The notes beneath the pieces were generated by a model. That model was not told the DNA's origin and made no database searches. It was given only the letters and a program-made list of their open reading frames with translations. 64,000 bases of DNA from Candidatus Levybacteria bacterium RIFCSPHIGHO2_01_FULL_36_15b (GTDB taxonomy: Bacteria; Patescibacteria; Microgenomatia; Levybacterales; UBA12049), in NCBI GenBank assembly GCA_001782045.1, contig MFNK01000012.1:87834-151833 (forward strand). The letters run 5' to 3'. The position numbers and the translations under genes are program-made. Positions 27,864 to 35,695 of the stretch are shown piece by piece. Numbering within the stretch: position 1 is the stretch's first letter; every line of letters begins with the position of its first letter.

Positions 27864-29477
27864 TCAAGAGAGAGTATTGCCATATGCTGTTCTTTGAGCA
27901 TTTGAAGCCTCTGTTACCTCACGAATGTAATTGCACGGTTTGTTGTGCAGCTCAGCAATACTGGGTTCTCTCCTAAAAACTAGACCATTAGACGTGGCGT
28001 CTCTTAATCTTTTAATGTTCCCAGTCATAGAAATATTTCTTAAAGTATAACGCTCTTTTCTCTTTCTTACCCTTTGAACTCCCGTTTCTCCCTCCACAAA
28101 TTTTGGTCTCCCTATATCATCCATAGAATCTTTCCACCATTTTGCAGAAACCGAGGCTTCGCCTCCATAAGACATATAATATTTTCCTTCTTCATCCTCA
28201 AATATATATTTACCTCCGGCTCCTTCCCAAGACACTCCAATTTCCCCGGGCTTTGAAAGAAAAGAGGCTCCTAGTGCAAAGGCAGTTATTAAATGGGTTC
28301 CGACTCCTCCTCCTTCTATTCCAATTGGAATTTTTATTTTTCCGCGCATTTTATGTAATAGTGTAGCTGTATTTATTGCAAGATCTGCGTCTATTGCAGT
28401 TGTGCACTGTTTGCCTCCTGCTACTCCCAGGAATAAAGCATCGGCTCCTGCTTTTTGCGCTTTAAGCCCCGTTTGTAAATCCATAATTTGTCCTGCAACT
28501 ATTTTTAAATCATGGTTCCCGTTATATTTTTCTCTAATTTTCTTTATAGTTTCGATTATTTCCATTCCACCTTCCGGAGAATAAATTCTAAATAAACGTA
28601 CACCTTTTTCATATAGAGCCGTAACTCTTGCAAGCGCCCTACCAGGCTCTGCCTCAATTGCGGCACCTACATTATTGACCCAAGATTGTCGTAATTCCTT
28701 ATAATAAAGCTTCGTTAAATACTTTTTATTTTTTGCTATCAATCCTTTTATCTCTGCAAATTCTTTTAGCTGCTCTTCGTTTGGTTTTAGTTCTTTGGGA
28801 AGCGGCATTTTAGTAAGAGTATTTATTACATCTTCGGCAAGTTGTGCTTGCTCGCCAATATCTGAAAGTAGCTTATCTCTACTCATAAACACCATTCCCC
28901 CGGCTTGCGCCATTGTCACATAGGCTAAATGACTTCCCACATCAGGAACTGATCCGAGTGCTAAAGGAATTCTGGCTTGCCCCATTATATTAACTTCAAT
29001 ATGAGTATCAATGTCGGTTCTACTTTGCCTTTCTTCCTTTGGGGTGGGTGCAACAACCCCAAGATTATCAAAAGCTACATTTTTGCCTTCTTTTGCCAAG
29101 CGTTTCATAACTTTTGATTTTCCTTTAACAGGTTTTTTAAAGCCTTCTTTTGCAAGTTTTAGTTTAAAAAGAAATCTATCGGGCTTGTTCCATCGAATTA
29201 AATCATATGATCGTTCTTTCTTTAATTCTTCTACCATTTCTTTAGGAATTTCGACAAGTTTGGTTCCTTCAAGTCGAGGAATGTCGTATGGACTAAGTCT
29301 AGGAATTATTCCAACTCTATAATTGTCTTTAGTAAGATCATCGGCCAATTTGAGGTCTCCTGGGGCAAAGTTATCCAGTAATAACTGCGAACTTTCTTCT
29401 ATCTTTTGGTCTAAACCGACTTTTTCTCTTGGTTTGGGATAATCTACAAGATATGAAACAGGTCTTTCTGCCTTCAT
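27864..29477 (-). CDS. divergent IMP dehydrogenase/GMP reductase-family protein
   Basis: 537 residues. The C-terminal two thirds match the IMPDH/GMPR TIM barrel: ADALFLGVAGGKQCTTAID carries the catalytic-type Cys loop, and SYGGEASVSAKWW resembles the YRGMGS region. An earlier LGSVPDVGSHLAYVTMAQAGG resembles the substrate-site helix. There is no CBS pair, and the first 150 residues are unlike standard GuaB. IMPDH makes XMP from IMP (GMP branch). Family membership is fairly secure; the exact reaction is not. A TAGAAT lies 9 nt before the ATG. Confidence 0.8.
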   Translation of the reverse strand: MKAERPVSYLVDYPKPREKVGLDQKIEESSQLLLDNFAPGDLKLADDLTKDNYRVGIIPRLSPYDIPRLEGTKLVEIPKEMVEELKKERSYDLIRWNKPDRFLFKLKLAKEGFKKPVKGKSKVMKRLAKEGKNVAFDNLGVVAPTPKEERQSRTDIDTHIEVNIMGQARIPLALGSVPDVGSHLAYVTMAQAGGMVFMSRDKLLSDIGEQAQLAEDVINTLTKMPLPKELKPNEEQLKEFAEIKGLIAKNKKYLTKLYYKELRQSWVNNVGAAIEAEPGRALARVTALYEKGVRLFRIYSPEGGMEIIETIKKIREKYNGNHDLKIVAGQIMDLQTGLKAQKAGADALFLGVAGGKQCTTAIDADLAINTATLLHKMRGKIKIPIGIEGGGVGTHLITAFALGASFLSKPGEIGVSWEGAGGKYIFEDEEGKYYMSYGGEASVSAKWWKDSMDDIGRPKFVEGETGVQRVRKRKERYTLRNISMTGNIKRLRDATSNGLVFRREPSIAELHNKPCNYIREVTEASNAQRTAYGNTLS

Positions 29478-29519
29478 TACCGAGCTATTCTACAACATTT
29501 ACTCAAGAAGTTAAAGGAG

Positions 29520-29954
29520 TTACCGTCTAGATAAAAATCTTTTAATCCACTTGTGGTCGTGGATCTCACTTATTACAAAAATAAGGCTAAATATTGCAAA
29601 AGTATAAATAATTGCATCTATACTTATTCTCCCCAAGTCGTCCCAGTATAAATCCTCAAGATATAGCCAAAGAGCAAACTCATCTATCGTTAAAGCTGCT
29701 CCAATTCCAAATAAAATTGCCATAATGTGTCTGACTCTATCCGTCGCCCAAAAAGAAATTCCAATGTAGCCGCAAATTAAAAGCAGTAAAATTCCCGGAA
29801 CCAAATGGTGTACATGAAACGGACCGGTCTGATTTCCAAGAATTTCCAATTTTTGCAAAATCGTAATTGTTCTAACAATTGCAAAAGTTATTATAAAACT
29901 AACCAGAATCAAAATTTGGGAAAGTCTTCTACTTCTGAAGATTTTTTTAAGCAT
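29520..29954 (-). CDS. four-helix membrane protein with an HHLVPG motif
   Basis: About 144 residues from the ATG at 29954 (a TTG directly before it would add one). Four membrane segments are visible. The loop GPFHVHHLVPGILLL between the first two has paired histidines, and LYLEDLYWDDLGRISID carries acidic residues before the last segment. Similar small membrane proteins with a His-His loop exist in other bacteria without known function; I cannot name the family. Possible metal or lipid binding is speculation. Confidence 0.7.
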   Translation of the reverse strand: MLKKIFRSRRLSQILILVSFIITFAIVRTITILQKLEILGNQTGPFHVHHLVPGILLLLICGYIGISFWATDRVRHIMAILFGIGAALTIDEFALWLYLEDLYWDDLGRISIDAIIYTFAIFSLIFVISEIHDHKWIKRFLSRR

Positions 29955-29996
29955 CAATTAATTATTGCATTTTTTATAATTTTTTGACATAAGGGT

Positions 29997-30002
29997 TATA
30001 AT
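29997..30002 (+). promoter_or_regulatory. -10 TATAAT of the CBS-domain gene
   Basis: A perfect TATAAT ends 5 nt before the ATG at 30008. A TTGACA at 29984-29989 precedes it by only 7 nt, too close to act as a normal -35. Confidence 0.55.
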
Positions 30003-30007
30003 AGGGT

Positions 30008-30466
30008 ATGAAAGTAAAAAATGCTTTCAGCAAAAGGGTTGGCTACATTAAGTCTCAATCTACATTGTTAGACGCTGCAAAATTCATTTTCGGCCACAAT
30101 CACAAGGGAATCCCAGTTGTAAATGAATCAAAAAAAGTTATAGGTTTTATTACCGAGCAGGATATTATGTCCAGAATGTTTCCAAACGTTTCAGAGTTTA
30201 TGGAAGATTATATACATGAAAGAGATTTCGAGGCTATGGAAGGTAATTTAAAAAATATTCTTACACAAAAAGTTAAAAATGTCATGAGTAAAAAAGTAAT
30301 AACAATTCACGTTGAAGATCCGCTTCTTAAAGCAGAGTCTATAATGAAATTGCATGATATCTCAAGACTTCCGGTGGTTGACAATAAAGGAACTCTTTTA
30401 GGAATTATTTCAAAAGGAGATATATTCAGACATCTTGTAAGTAGAAAAATAAGGGGCTTCAAATAA
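30008..30466 (+). CDS. tandem CBS-domain protein
   Basis: 152 residues made of two CBS domains: the first around 10-60 (HKGIPVVNESKKVIGFITEQDI), the second around 88-145 (ISRLPVVDNKGTLLGIISKGDI). Such stand-alone pairs bind adenine nucleotides or similar ligands and regulate partner proteins. No partner is fused here. Its -10 lies 5 nt from the ATG, so the message should be leaderless. It meets an MFS gene tail to tail. Confidence 0.9.
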   Translation: MKVKNAFSKRVGYIKSQSTLLDAAKFIFGHNHKGIPVVNESKKVIGFITEQDIMSRMFPNVSEFMEDYIHERDFEAMEGNLKNILTQKVKNVMSKKVITIHVEDPLLKAESIMKLHDISRLPVVDNKGTLLGIISKGDIFRHLVSRKIRGFK

Positions 30467-30470
30467 GTGT

Positions 30471-31733
30471 TTAATAATCTTGAATATGAGCCACTCCTTT
30501 TGGAGTCTTATAAAAGATTATAAAAGTTGTACCTGCTAAAAACACGATCAAAGTTGCAATTATTACCGGAGTTCCCGGTGTAAATGCCGCAGCAATAAAT
30601 CCCGAGGCAATTGGAGGAATAAGTTGCGCTAGTGCTACTACACTTGCGTTAATTCCTAAAACCTCTCCCTGAATATGTGAATCAACAGATCTTGAAATTA
30701 ATGCTCCCATGTTTGAAAAAACTAGTCCCATACAAAGCGCCTGAAGCGGTGCTACAAGGAAAATAAATAATGGAGTTGGAGCTAGGTAATTAAGTCCTAT
30801 TGCCAGGCCTGCTCCTAGAATACAAATTTTTAAAACCTGCGCTTCCCTGAATTTTTTTGCAACAAGACCCGTAACTACAGACTGTGTTATTAGAAAACAC
30901 AATCCAAAAAATGAGAAAAAGTTTCCGATATCTGACTGATTCCATGTGAATTTTTCAATTAAAAAGATACTCATAAAAGTTACAAAAAAAGTGAATCCTG
31001 ACATAAATAAAAAATTAACAAAAAACAGAAACCTGACGTTTTTAAGCTGGAACGCTTTTCGTATGTCTATTAATGATTTGTGCCATTCAATAACCCTTTC
31101 TTTGTTAATAAACTTATTTGTTTCTTTAAGAAATTTTTTAACCTGCAAGGCGTTAATCAAGCTTAAAGCCGCTGCGAACAAAAATGGCAGAGTGGGATTA
31201 AAAAAACTAACTATTTTAGAGTCGGATAAAAAACCTCCTAAAAAAGGCCCAATTATAAATCCCAGTCCAAAAGCCGCCCCTATAAAACCAAAATTTTTTG
31301 CTCTATCCTGCGGTTTTGTTACATCAGCAATAGCTGCTTGAGCCGATGAAATGTTACCGCTTGATATTCCGGCTAGGGCTCTTGATACAAAAAGAAGCGG
31401 AATATTTCTTATTGCAATTCCAATGGCAAAAAGAAGATAGGAAAAGGAAGTAAGAAAAAGAGTGTTTTGTAAAATTGGCTTGCGTCCGATTTTATCTGAA
31501 AACTGGCCAAGTATGCTCGTTGAAAAAAGCTGAGCTAGCGGAAAAGTTGCAGTTATAAGTCCCAAAAGTATGTAGCCTGTCTCAACGCTTATGCCTTTTG
31601 GCAAAATATAAAAGTTCGAAGCGGGATCTGCCAAAAGAAGGGGAATAATTGGAATTAATATCGCAAATCCCAGCGCGTCAAGAAATATTGTGAAAATTAT
31701 AGTAAAAAGCGGACTTTTAATAAATTTTGGCAT
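30471..31733 (-). CDS. major facilitator superfamily transporter (TetA-like)
   Basis: 420 residues with twelve predicted membrane segments. The MFS motif A after TM2 reads GQFSDKIGRKPIL. Sequence order resembles the DHA1/TetA drug-export branch (LDALGFAILIPIIPLLL start, SRALAGISSGNISSAQA in TM4). It probably exports a small molecule by proton exchange; the substrate is unknown. On the minus strand TATAAT (complement of 31742-31747) lies 8 nt before the ATG. A 14-codon frame lies 41 nt upstream on the same strand. Confidence 0.9.
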   Translation of the reverse strand: MPKFIKSPLFTIIFTIFLDALGFAILIPIIPLLLADPASNFYILPKGISVETGYILLGLITATFPLAQLFSTSILGQFSDKIGRKPILQNTLFLTSFSYLLFAIGIAIRNIPLLFVSRALAGISSGNISSAQAAIADVTKPQDRAKNFGFIGAAFGLGFIIGPFLGGFLSDSKIVSFFNPTLPFLFAAALSLINALQVKKFLKETNKFINKERVIEWHKSLIDIRKAFQLKNVRFLFFVNFLFMSGFTFFVTFMSIFLIEKFTWNQSDIGNFFSFFGLCFLITQSVVTGLVAKKFREAQVLKICILGAGLAIGLNYLAPTPLFIFLVAPLQALCMGLVFSNMGALISRSVDSHIQGEVLGINASVVALAQLIPPIASGFIAAAFTPGTPVIIATLIVFLAGTTFIIFYKTPKGVAHIQDY

Positions 31734-31773
31734 AAAGTAAGATTATAGCGAGAAATTCGGAAAAAGAGAAGAG

Positions 31774-31818
31774 TTACTTAGCCGTGGCCTCAAGACCTTT
31801 AATATCAAGCTTTTCCAT
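31774..31818 (-). CDS. 14-codon frame upstream of the MFS gene, behind a duplicated promoter
   Basis: ATG 31818 to TAA 31774 encodes MEKLDIKGLEATAK. The 32 nt before it (31824-31855) are near-identical to the sequence before the 32563 gene, including TAAAAT exactly 6 nt from the ATG. It could be a leader peptide for the transporter, or the remnant of a gene lost behind a surviving promoter. Nothing proves translation. Confidence 0.3.
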   Translation of the reverse strand: MEKLDIKGLEATAK

Positions 31819-31823
31819 GGGGA

Positions 31824-31855
31824 AATTTTAACTCCTTGCTTTCTATTTGCCAGAG
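31824..31855 (-). repeat. duplicated promoter/5' element, copy 1
   Basis: Matches 32569-32601 at nearly every position apart from short indels (shared core CTCTGGCAAATAGAA, then AAGGAG and TAAAATT on the minus strand). In both copies TAAAAT ends 6 nt before an ATG. Confidence 0.7.
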
Positions 31856-32563
31856 TTATTGTAGTTCTTGCCCTTGATTAACTTTTCCAAATGGGGATTG
31901 CAATTGAAAAGTAGCACCCAATTGCTCTGCCCATTTTAAATATGGCATCGATGGGTCTCGCAAGCTAGATAGACTAAAATTATAGATCATAGAAAACCAA
32001 TCATAACTAACTATTTGAGGCAATTTTACTGTTTCGACCACGCCATTTTTTAATCTATTATTGATGATAACTTGATTGTTTTCCAAAACAACTTCTGGTT
32101 CTGTTTCTTCACCGTTCGTTAAACTAGAATCGGCAAATTTAACTTCGCTAAATCTCATGGCTCCTTCTACATCTTTGTAATTTGCAGTTGTTCTCGAGGG
32201 CCAGTTTGGCCAATTTATATTCCTAGTACTGAACCCGACCTCTAAAGCGATGGAATGAGGGTCTCTCACTTTCCATGTTTCGATAAAAAATAAAGGATTT
32301 TCTCTATTCTCTGAATCTATGTACCATCTATTCTTAGTAATTCCTTCTTCGTGATCAAAAAAATAATTAGCAATTATACCGCCATTTCTTTCAACGTAAT
32401 AAATATGAGGAATATATTTGTCGCTTTTTATAAGAGCTAAATCAGGAGTCAGTGCCTCTTTTTCGAAGCTATCCTTTTCGTATCTTTCAAGTTCATAAAC
32501 TCGTCTTTCTGCTAATTCTTTGTCCAGCCCATCGATGAATTGAGGTGATTCCGCTAAACTCAT
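31856..32563 (-). CDS. hypothetical protein of 235 residues
   Basis: A soluble protein with no signal peptide or membrane segment. Aromatic- and acid-rich beta-like stretches (HIYYVERNGGIIANYFFDHE, LFFIETWKVRDP) dominate. I recognise no family. It lies in the accessory stretch of single, separately promoted minus-strand genes. The ATG is fixed by a TAAAAT 6 nt upstream within the duplicated 5' element. Confidence 0.65.
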   Translation of the reverse strand: MSLAESPQFIDGLDKELAERRVYELERYEKDSFEKEALTPDLALIKSDKYIPHIYYVERNGGIIANYFFDHEEGITKNRWYIDSENRENPLFFIETWKVRDPHSIALEVGFSTRNINWPNWPSRTTANYKDVEGAMRFSEVKFADSSLTNGEETEPEVVLENNQVIINNRLKNGVVETVKLPQIVSYDWFSMIYNFSLSSLRDPSMPYLKWAEQLGATFQLQSPFGKVNQGQELQ

Positions 32564-32568
32564 GTGAT

Positions 32569-32601
32569 AATTTTACTCCTTATGCCTTCTATTTGCCAGA
32601 G
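32569..32601 (-). repeat. duplicated promoter/5' element, copy 2
   Basis: Second copy of the 31824-31855 element, directly before the ATG at 32563. The AAGGAG inside lies 12 nt from the ATG, farther than a usual Shine-Dalgarno, while TAAAAT sits at the leaderless distance, so a promoter is the simpler reading. Confidence 0.7.
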
Positions 32602-32604
32602 AAT

Positions 32605-33060
32605 TTATTTTACATAATGAATTTTGATTCCTAATCTTTTTGCTGTTTCGTGTTCATCCGATGCTCCTTCGGACTTTTCCCAGCGAGGAGTCATAAAAAT
32701 GTCGGTAACTTTTCCAAGCTCTAAAACTTCTCGCCAAAAATGAAGAAAAGCCATCCTTCTTTCTGGCCTCTCGAGTCTTATTTCCTCTAGTCTGTACCAA
32801 AGATCTGGGTTTTCAAATATGTCTGTAGCAGAAAAAATTGGGAAGTCATATTCGGTTCTAATTCTTTGAGTATGTCGATCCAATATTTTTCTGTTCTCAT
32901 CGACCCTGTTTTCTCCGTCCGAGCCAATAATACCTGCGACATAGCCAATTCTTGAATCGCCCGTTTCTTTTCGTGTTTTCTCAAATAGAGAAATTACTGC
33001 GTCTAAAACATGTCCTAAAGTAGTAGCCTTAACGGTTACTTCGGCAAATTCCTTTTTCAT
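32605..33060 (-). CDS. nucleoside 2-deoxyribosyltransferase-like / DUF4406-type protein
   Basis: 151 residues. The C-terminal segment DIFMTPRWEKSEGASDEHET followed by AKRLGIKIHYV matches the small Rossmann-like family that includes DUF4406 and nucleoside deoxyribosyltransferases (pattern W-x-S-x-GA-x-x-E-x-x-x-A-x-x-LG). The conserved Glu in the DEHE stretch would be the nucleophile. Possible roles are nucleoside salvage or nucleotide-derivative hydrolysis; the substrate is unknown. TATAAT on the minus strand (33067-33072) lies 6 nt before the ATG. Confidence 0.65.
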   Translation of the reverse strand: MKKEFAEVTVKATTLGHVLDAVISLFEKTRKETGDSRIGYVAGIIGSDGENRVDENRKILDRHTQRIRTEYDFPIFSATDIFENPDLWYRLEEIRLERPERRMAFLHFWREVLELGKVTDIFMTPRWEKSEGASDEHETAKRLGIKIHYVK

Positions 33061-33066
33061 GCGGCA

Positions 33067-33072
33067 ATTATA
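33067..33072 (-). promoter_or_regulatory. -10 TATAAT before the 33060 gene
   Basis: Complement of ATTATA, 6 nt before the ATG, followed by TGCCGC. Three more minus-strand genes in the next 2.6 kb have almost the same TATAAT-TGCGCC-ATG arrangement. Confidence 0.6.
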
Positions 33073-34111
33073 GTCCTTCGGAAAATTGTTCTTTGTAAAA
33101 ATTAATTGTGTTTAAAACTGCATTTGACCAGCCGGATGGAAGTAGATTATGGTCTGCTCCAGGATATTTAAAGTAGCTGACATTTACATCATTTTTTTCT
33201 AAAGTCTCTACTAATTCATCGGACCACCAGTAAGGAACTTCCTGGTCGTTTAGCCCCTGATTTACAAGTATTGGCGCTTTAATCCACTTGTAATATTTTT
33301 CAGGAGAAAATAATTCTATATCGTATAAATCTTCGAAATTTGAAAGTGATTTCCTTAAGAGTTCTCCTTGGTCATCGTATTCATCTGTGTAATAAAGAAT
33401 TGAATAAGGGAAAGACTTGGAAACAGGTGCCCATAAAACAGTAGGGTAGGCGTTTCCAGTAATTGCAAGAGAGACAAGCGCGATATGTCCACCGTTGCTG
33501 TGGCCCCAAATTCCTATTTTCTCCAAATTTGCAGAAATTGTCCCGGCGTATTCTGATTCAAACACCTTATTTAAAGTGGGGAGAGAAGATAAAAGAGTAA
33601 GTGCAGTTGTATATGTTTGAAATCTTCCTTCAAACGAGTCTGCAGGGGCATCAGATTCTCCAAATCCCAAAAAATCAGGAGCTAGCGTAATAAAGCCGTT
33701 TTTTGAAAGCTCTCGTGCAGAAGGCTGCGTTCCAGACCCCGGTTTATAAACATCATCAGGAATAAAACCGCGAAACATTACAACAATTGGATATTCGCCT
33801 TCCTTTTTAGGAATATTGGCAAGTCCTGATACTTTTACCATGTCTTTGCTATTAGGCGTTTTTGGAACGTAAAAATAAAATATTTGTTGAAATGAATTTT
33901 CATTCTCACTTACGACGTCTCCAAATTTTATTTGATTTTGGGGAAACTGTGTTTTCTTTAAATTCTCAAAAGTGTAGGCAAGAAGAGGTCGGGGTATAGG
34001 TAAATCTTGTACTATATTATTTCTAAACCACTGGTTTTGGAAGATATATAATGATTCCATCAAAGCAATTAGAAATAAAAATATACAAAGCAGTCCTAAT
34101 ATCTTTTTCAT
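33068..34111 (-). CDS. membrane-anchored alpha/beta hydrolase (prolyl-oligopeptidase-like)
   Basis: 347 residues. An N-terminal hydrophobic segment (about 3-23) anchors or exports it. The nucleophile elbow GIWGHSNGGH holds the Ser of G-x-S-x-G. The Asp is likely in NQGLNDQEVPYWW and the His in YPGADHNLLPSGW, completing the triad in the S9 peptidase/dienelactone-hydrolase order. It probably hydrolyses a peptide or ester outside the membrane. TGC TATAAT lies 6 nt before the ATG on the minus strand. Confidence 0.87.
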   Translation of the reverse strand: MKKILGLLCIFLFLIALMESLYIFQNQWFRNNIVQDLPIPRPLLAYTFENLKKTQFPQNQIKFGDVVSENENSFQQIFYFYVPKTPNSKDMVKVSGLANIPKKEGEYPIVVMFRGFIPDDVYKPGSGTQPSARELSKNGFITLAPDFLGFGESDAPADSFEGRFQTYTTALTLLSSLPTLNKVFESEYAGTISANLEKIGIWGHSNGGHIALVSLAITGNAYPTVLWAPVSKSFPYSILYYTDEYDDQGELLRKSLSNFEDLYDIELFSPEKYYKWIKAPILVNQGLNDQEVPYWWSDELVETLEKNDVNVSYFKYPGADHNLLPSGWSNAVLNTINFYKEQFSEGL

Positions 34112-34117
34112 GGCGCA

Positions 34118-34126
34118 ATTATAGCA
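34118..34126 (-). promoter_or_regulatory. extended -10 (TGC TATAAT) of the hydrolase gene
   Basis: Perfect extended -10 on the minus strand, 6 nt (TGCGCC) before the ATG at 34111. Confidence 0.65.
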
Positions 34127-34128
34127 GA

Positions 34129-34857
34129 CTATTTTCTGACAAAAACATTTTTACTCCTTTTTGCTTCATAAATTAAAATATTAAAATGGCGATAATCCTC
34201 ATACTCAAGCGTCCAGACTCCTAAGTCCGAATGAGATCGGTCTTTTATTGCTGCCATTAAGTCTATGAAACTTTTTGCAACTTGTTTATCCCGAAAAATA
34301 TGAGTCCTGTCCGTACGAAACAGAGCAAAAACTCTCGCAGGTGTCACGACAAGCTCAATAATATTACCATCTCTTAATATAGATAGCGCATCTGATGAAG
34401 ATGGCTTAGCATCTATGGGATGAGTATGTATAACCCCAACCTCGTTTGGTTTAGGCGTATGAATTAGGCTGGCACCCGCTTTATGTTTTTCTGATTTTCC
34501 TCCATTTATCTTTTCAACCAAAAGCTTCATGCCTGATTTATCAATTACCAAGCTCCTGCTAACTTCTAACCCTGATTTTGCAACTTTTGCAGATTCAGGA
34601 AAATCTGTATTCGAAATTACCCCAGGGCGTTTTATCGGAAGCATTTCCTGAAATGTGTCCATAAGACCTTGTCCCACTGTAAATCTATTAGGGATAAAAC
34701 GTTCCGGGATTCCGGTTGCTTGATTTAGAATAATTATTCTTTTCCACTGCTCCCAAGGAACAGGAGGATTTTCTTTTGGGAAAAGTTCTGCAATGGATAA
34801 TCGTAATCTCTCTGAAAGTGACTTTGCTTGAGTATTTTGGCCTATTCTTCTTTCCAT
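34129..34857 (-). CDS. JAMM/MPN+-like metalloprotease domain protein
   Basis: 242 residues from the ATG at 34857, chosen because TGC TATAAT lies 7 nt upstream (a longer frame exists but has no support). The segment GVIHTHPIDAKPSSSDALSI near residues 144-163 fits the JAB1/MPN/Mov34 zinc site H-x-H-P-x(n)-S-x-x-D. A preceding EVG could supply the Glu. Members cleave isopeptide or other amide bonds, or act in sulfur transfer and antiphage systems. The rest is unrecognised. It is divergent from the translation-factor-like gene. Confidence 0.65.
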   Translation of the reverse strand: MERRIGQNTQAKSLSERLRLSIAELFPKENPPVPWEQWKRIIILNQATGIPERFIPNRFTVGQGLMDTFQEMLPIKRPGVISNTDFPESAKVAKSGLEVSRSLVIDKSGMKLLVEKINGGKSEKHKAGASLIHTPKPNEVGVIHTHPIDAKPSSSDALSILRDGNIIELVVTPARVFALFRTDRTHIFRDKQVAKSFIDLMAAIKDRSHSDLGVWTLEYEDYRHFNILIYEAKRSKNVFVRK

Positions 34858-34864
34858 GCGGGCA

Positions 34865-34873
34865 ATTATAGCA
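34865..34873 (-). promoter_or_regulatory. extended -10 (TGC TATAAT) of the JAMM-like gene
   Basis: Perfect extended -10 on the minus strand, 7 nt before ATG 34857. It decides that start codon. Confidence 0.65.
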
Positions 34874-34938
34874 GAAGCGAAAAATTCTTTGAAATCGGTC
34901 TTCAAATGTGTTACGCTCAAACTAAGAGAGGAGGCAGA

Positions 34939-35190
34939 ATGGCTAAGGACACCTTAATTGGAAAAGTAATCCACTACTACGACAAAATAGAAGTAGCCGT
35001 TATCCAGCTTAGCAAAGGGCTTAAGGTTGGGGATAAAGTTAAGTTTGTTCACGGAGAAGATAGTTTCGAGCAAGATGTAGAGTCAATGCAACTTGAGCAC
35101 GTTCAAATAACCGAAGGTAAAAAGGGGCAAGAAATTGCAATAAAAGTTGACAAAAAAGTTAGTTCAGGGACACTGGTTTATTTAGTTTAA
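34939..35190 (+). CDS. translation elongation factor-like small protein (EF-Tu domain 2 fold)
   Basis: 83 residues from ATG 34939, preceded by a strong GAGGAGG Shine-Dalgarno, so upstream in-frame starts are rejected. The sequence (LIGKVIHYYDKIEVAVIQLS, LKVGDKVKFVHG, VESMQLEH, SSGTLVYLV) matches the stand-alone beta-barrel related to domain 2 of EF-Tu/IF2. Similar C-terminal domains occur in U32 peptidases. Stand-alone copies are frequent in CPR genomes; function unknown. It is one of the few genes here with a classical ribosome-binding site. Confidence 0.85.
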   Translation: MAKDTLIGKVIHYYDKIEVAVIQLSKGLKVGDKVKFVHGEDSFEQDVESMQLEHVQITEGKKGQEIAIKVDKKVSSGTLVYLV

Positions 35191-35193
35191 TTA

Positions 35194-35643
35194 TTATAAA
35201 GTTTGAAGCCAGCGGTTAATAAAATAAACTGAGAAAACTGTCGATATTACAAAAATACACTGCCAGAAAAGTTGGTAGATAAACCAAATTGCCTCTCCAT
35301 TAATTAATTTATGAAAATTTAGGGTTTGCGGAGGATTACGGTTTTTAAATGCAAACTGTTCGTTTAACCAATAAATTGTTTCTCCCAAACTTCTTATAAC
35401 CCAAAACAAAGAAACAAAAAGCAGGAATAAATACCAGTTGTTCAATAATAATGAAATTGCTGAGGAAATTATCCAAAACGGCCCGAGAACAAACATGTCA
35501 CCCCAAACAAAAGCGCCAATAAAAAATAAGTATTTTGTCAGACCATAAGGGTTTCTTTTTTTAATTTCGTAAAGTCCTTTTAAGAAAATTAGGAAGTTAA
35601 AAACTGCAAAGCACGCTATAAATGTTTGCTGCCAAAATTCCAT
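35194..35643 (-). CDS. four-helix membrane protein of unknown function
   Basis: 149 residues with about four membrane segments: one near 7-24, two central ones and a C-terminal FVISTVFSVYFINRW. Loops are short and aromatic (GDMFVLGPFWII, ETIYWLNEQF). No family recognised. TGA TATAAT on the minus strand lies 6 nt before the ATG, with the same TGCGCC start region as the hydrolase gene. Confidence 0.7.
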   Translation of the reverse strand: MEFWQQTFIACFAVFNFLIFLKGLYEIKKRNPYGLTKYLFFIGAFVWGDMFVLGPFWIISSAISLLLNNWYLFLLFVSLFWVIRSLGETIYWLNEQFAFKNRNPPQTLNFHKLINGEAIWFIYQLFWQCIFVISTVFSVYFINRWLQTL

Positions 35644-35649
35644 GGCGCA

Positions 35650-35658
35650 ATTATATCA
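35650..35658 (-). promoter_or_regulatory. extended -10 (TGA TATAAT) of the 35643 gene
   Basis: Perfect extended -10 on the minus strand, 6 nt (TGCGCC) before the ATG. Confidence 0.6.
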
Positions 35659-35683
35659 AACTTGCTTTTACTCTCCTTAGATG

Positions 35684-35689
35684 TATAAT
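35684..35689 (+). promoter_or_regulatory. -10 TATAAT deciding the start at 35696
   Basis: TATAAT ends 6 nt before ATG 35696. An earlier in-frame ATG at 35681 would put the -10 inside the coding sequence, so 35696 is preferred. Confidence 0.55.
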
Positions 35690-35695
35690 CCATTT

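Noticed and set aside
34858..34938. Longer starts for the JAMM-like gene (34920) and for the translation-factor-like gene (34828)
   Set aside because: The first would run through the -10 at 34865-34873, the second through the strong Shine-Dalgarno before 34939. The two extensions would also overlap each other.
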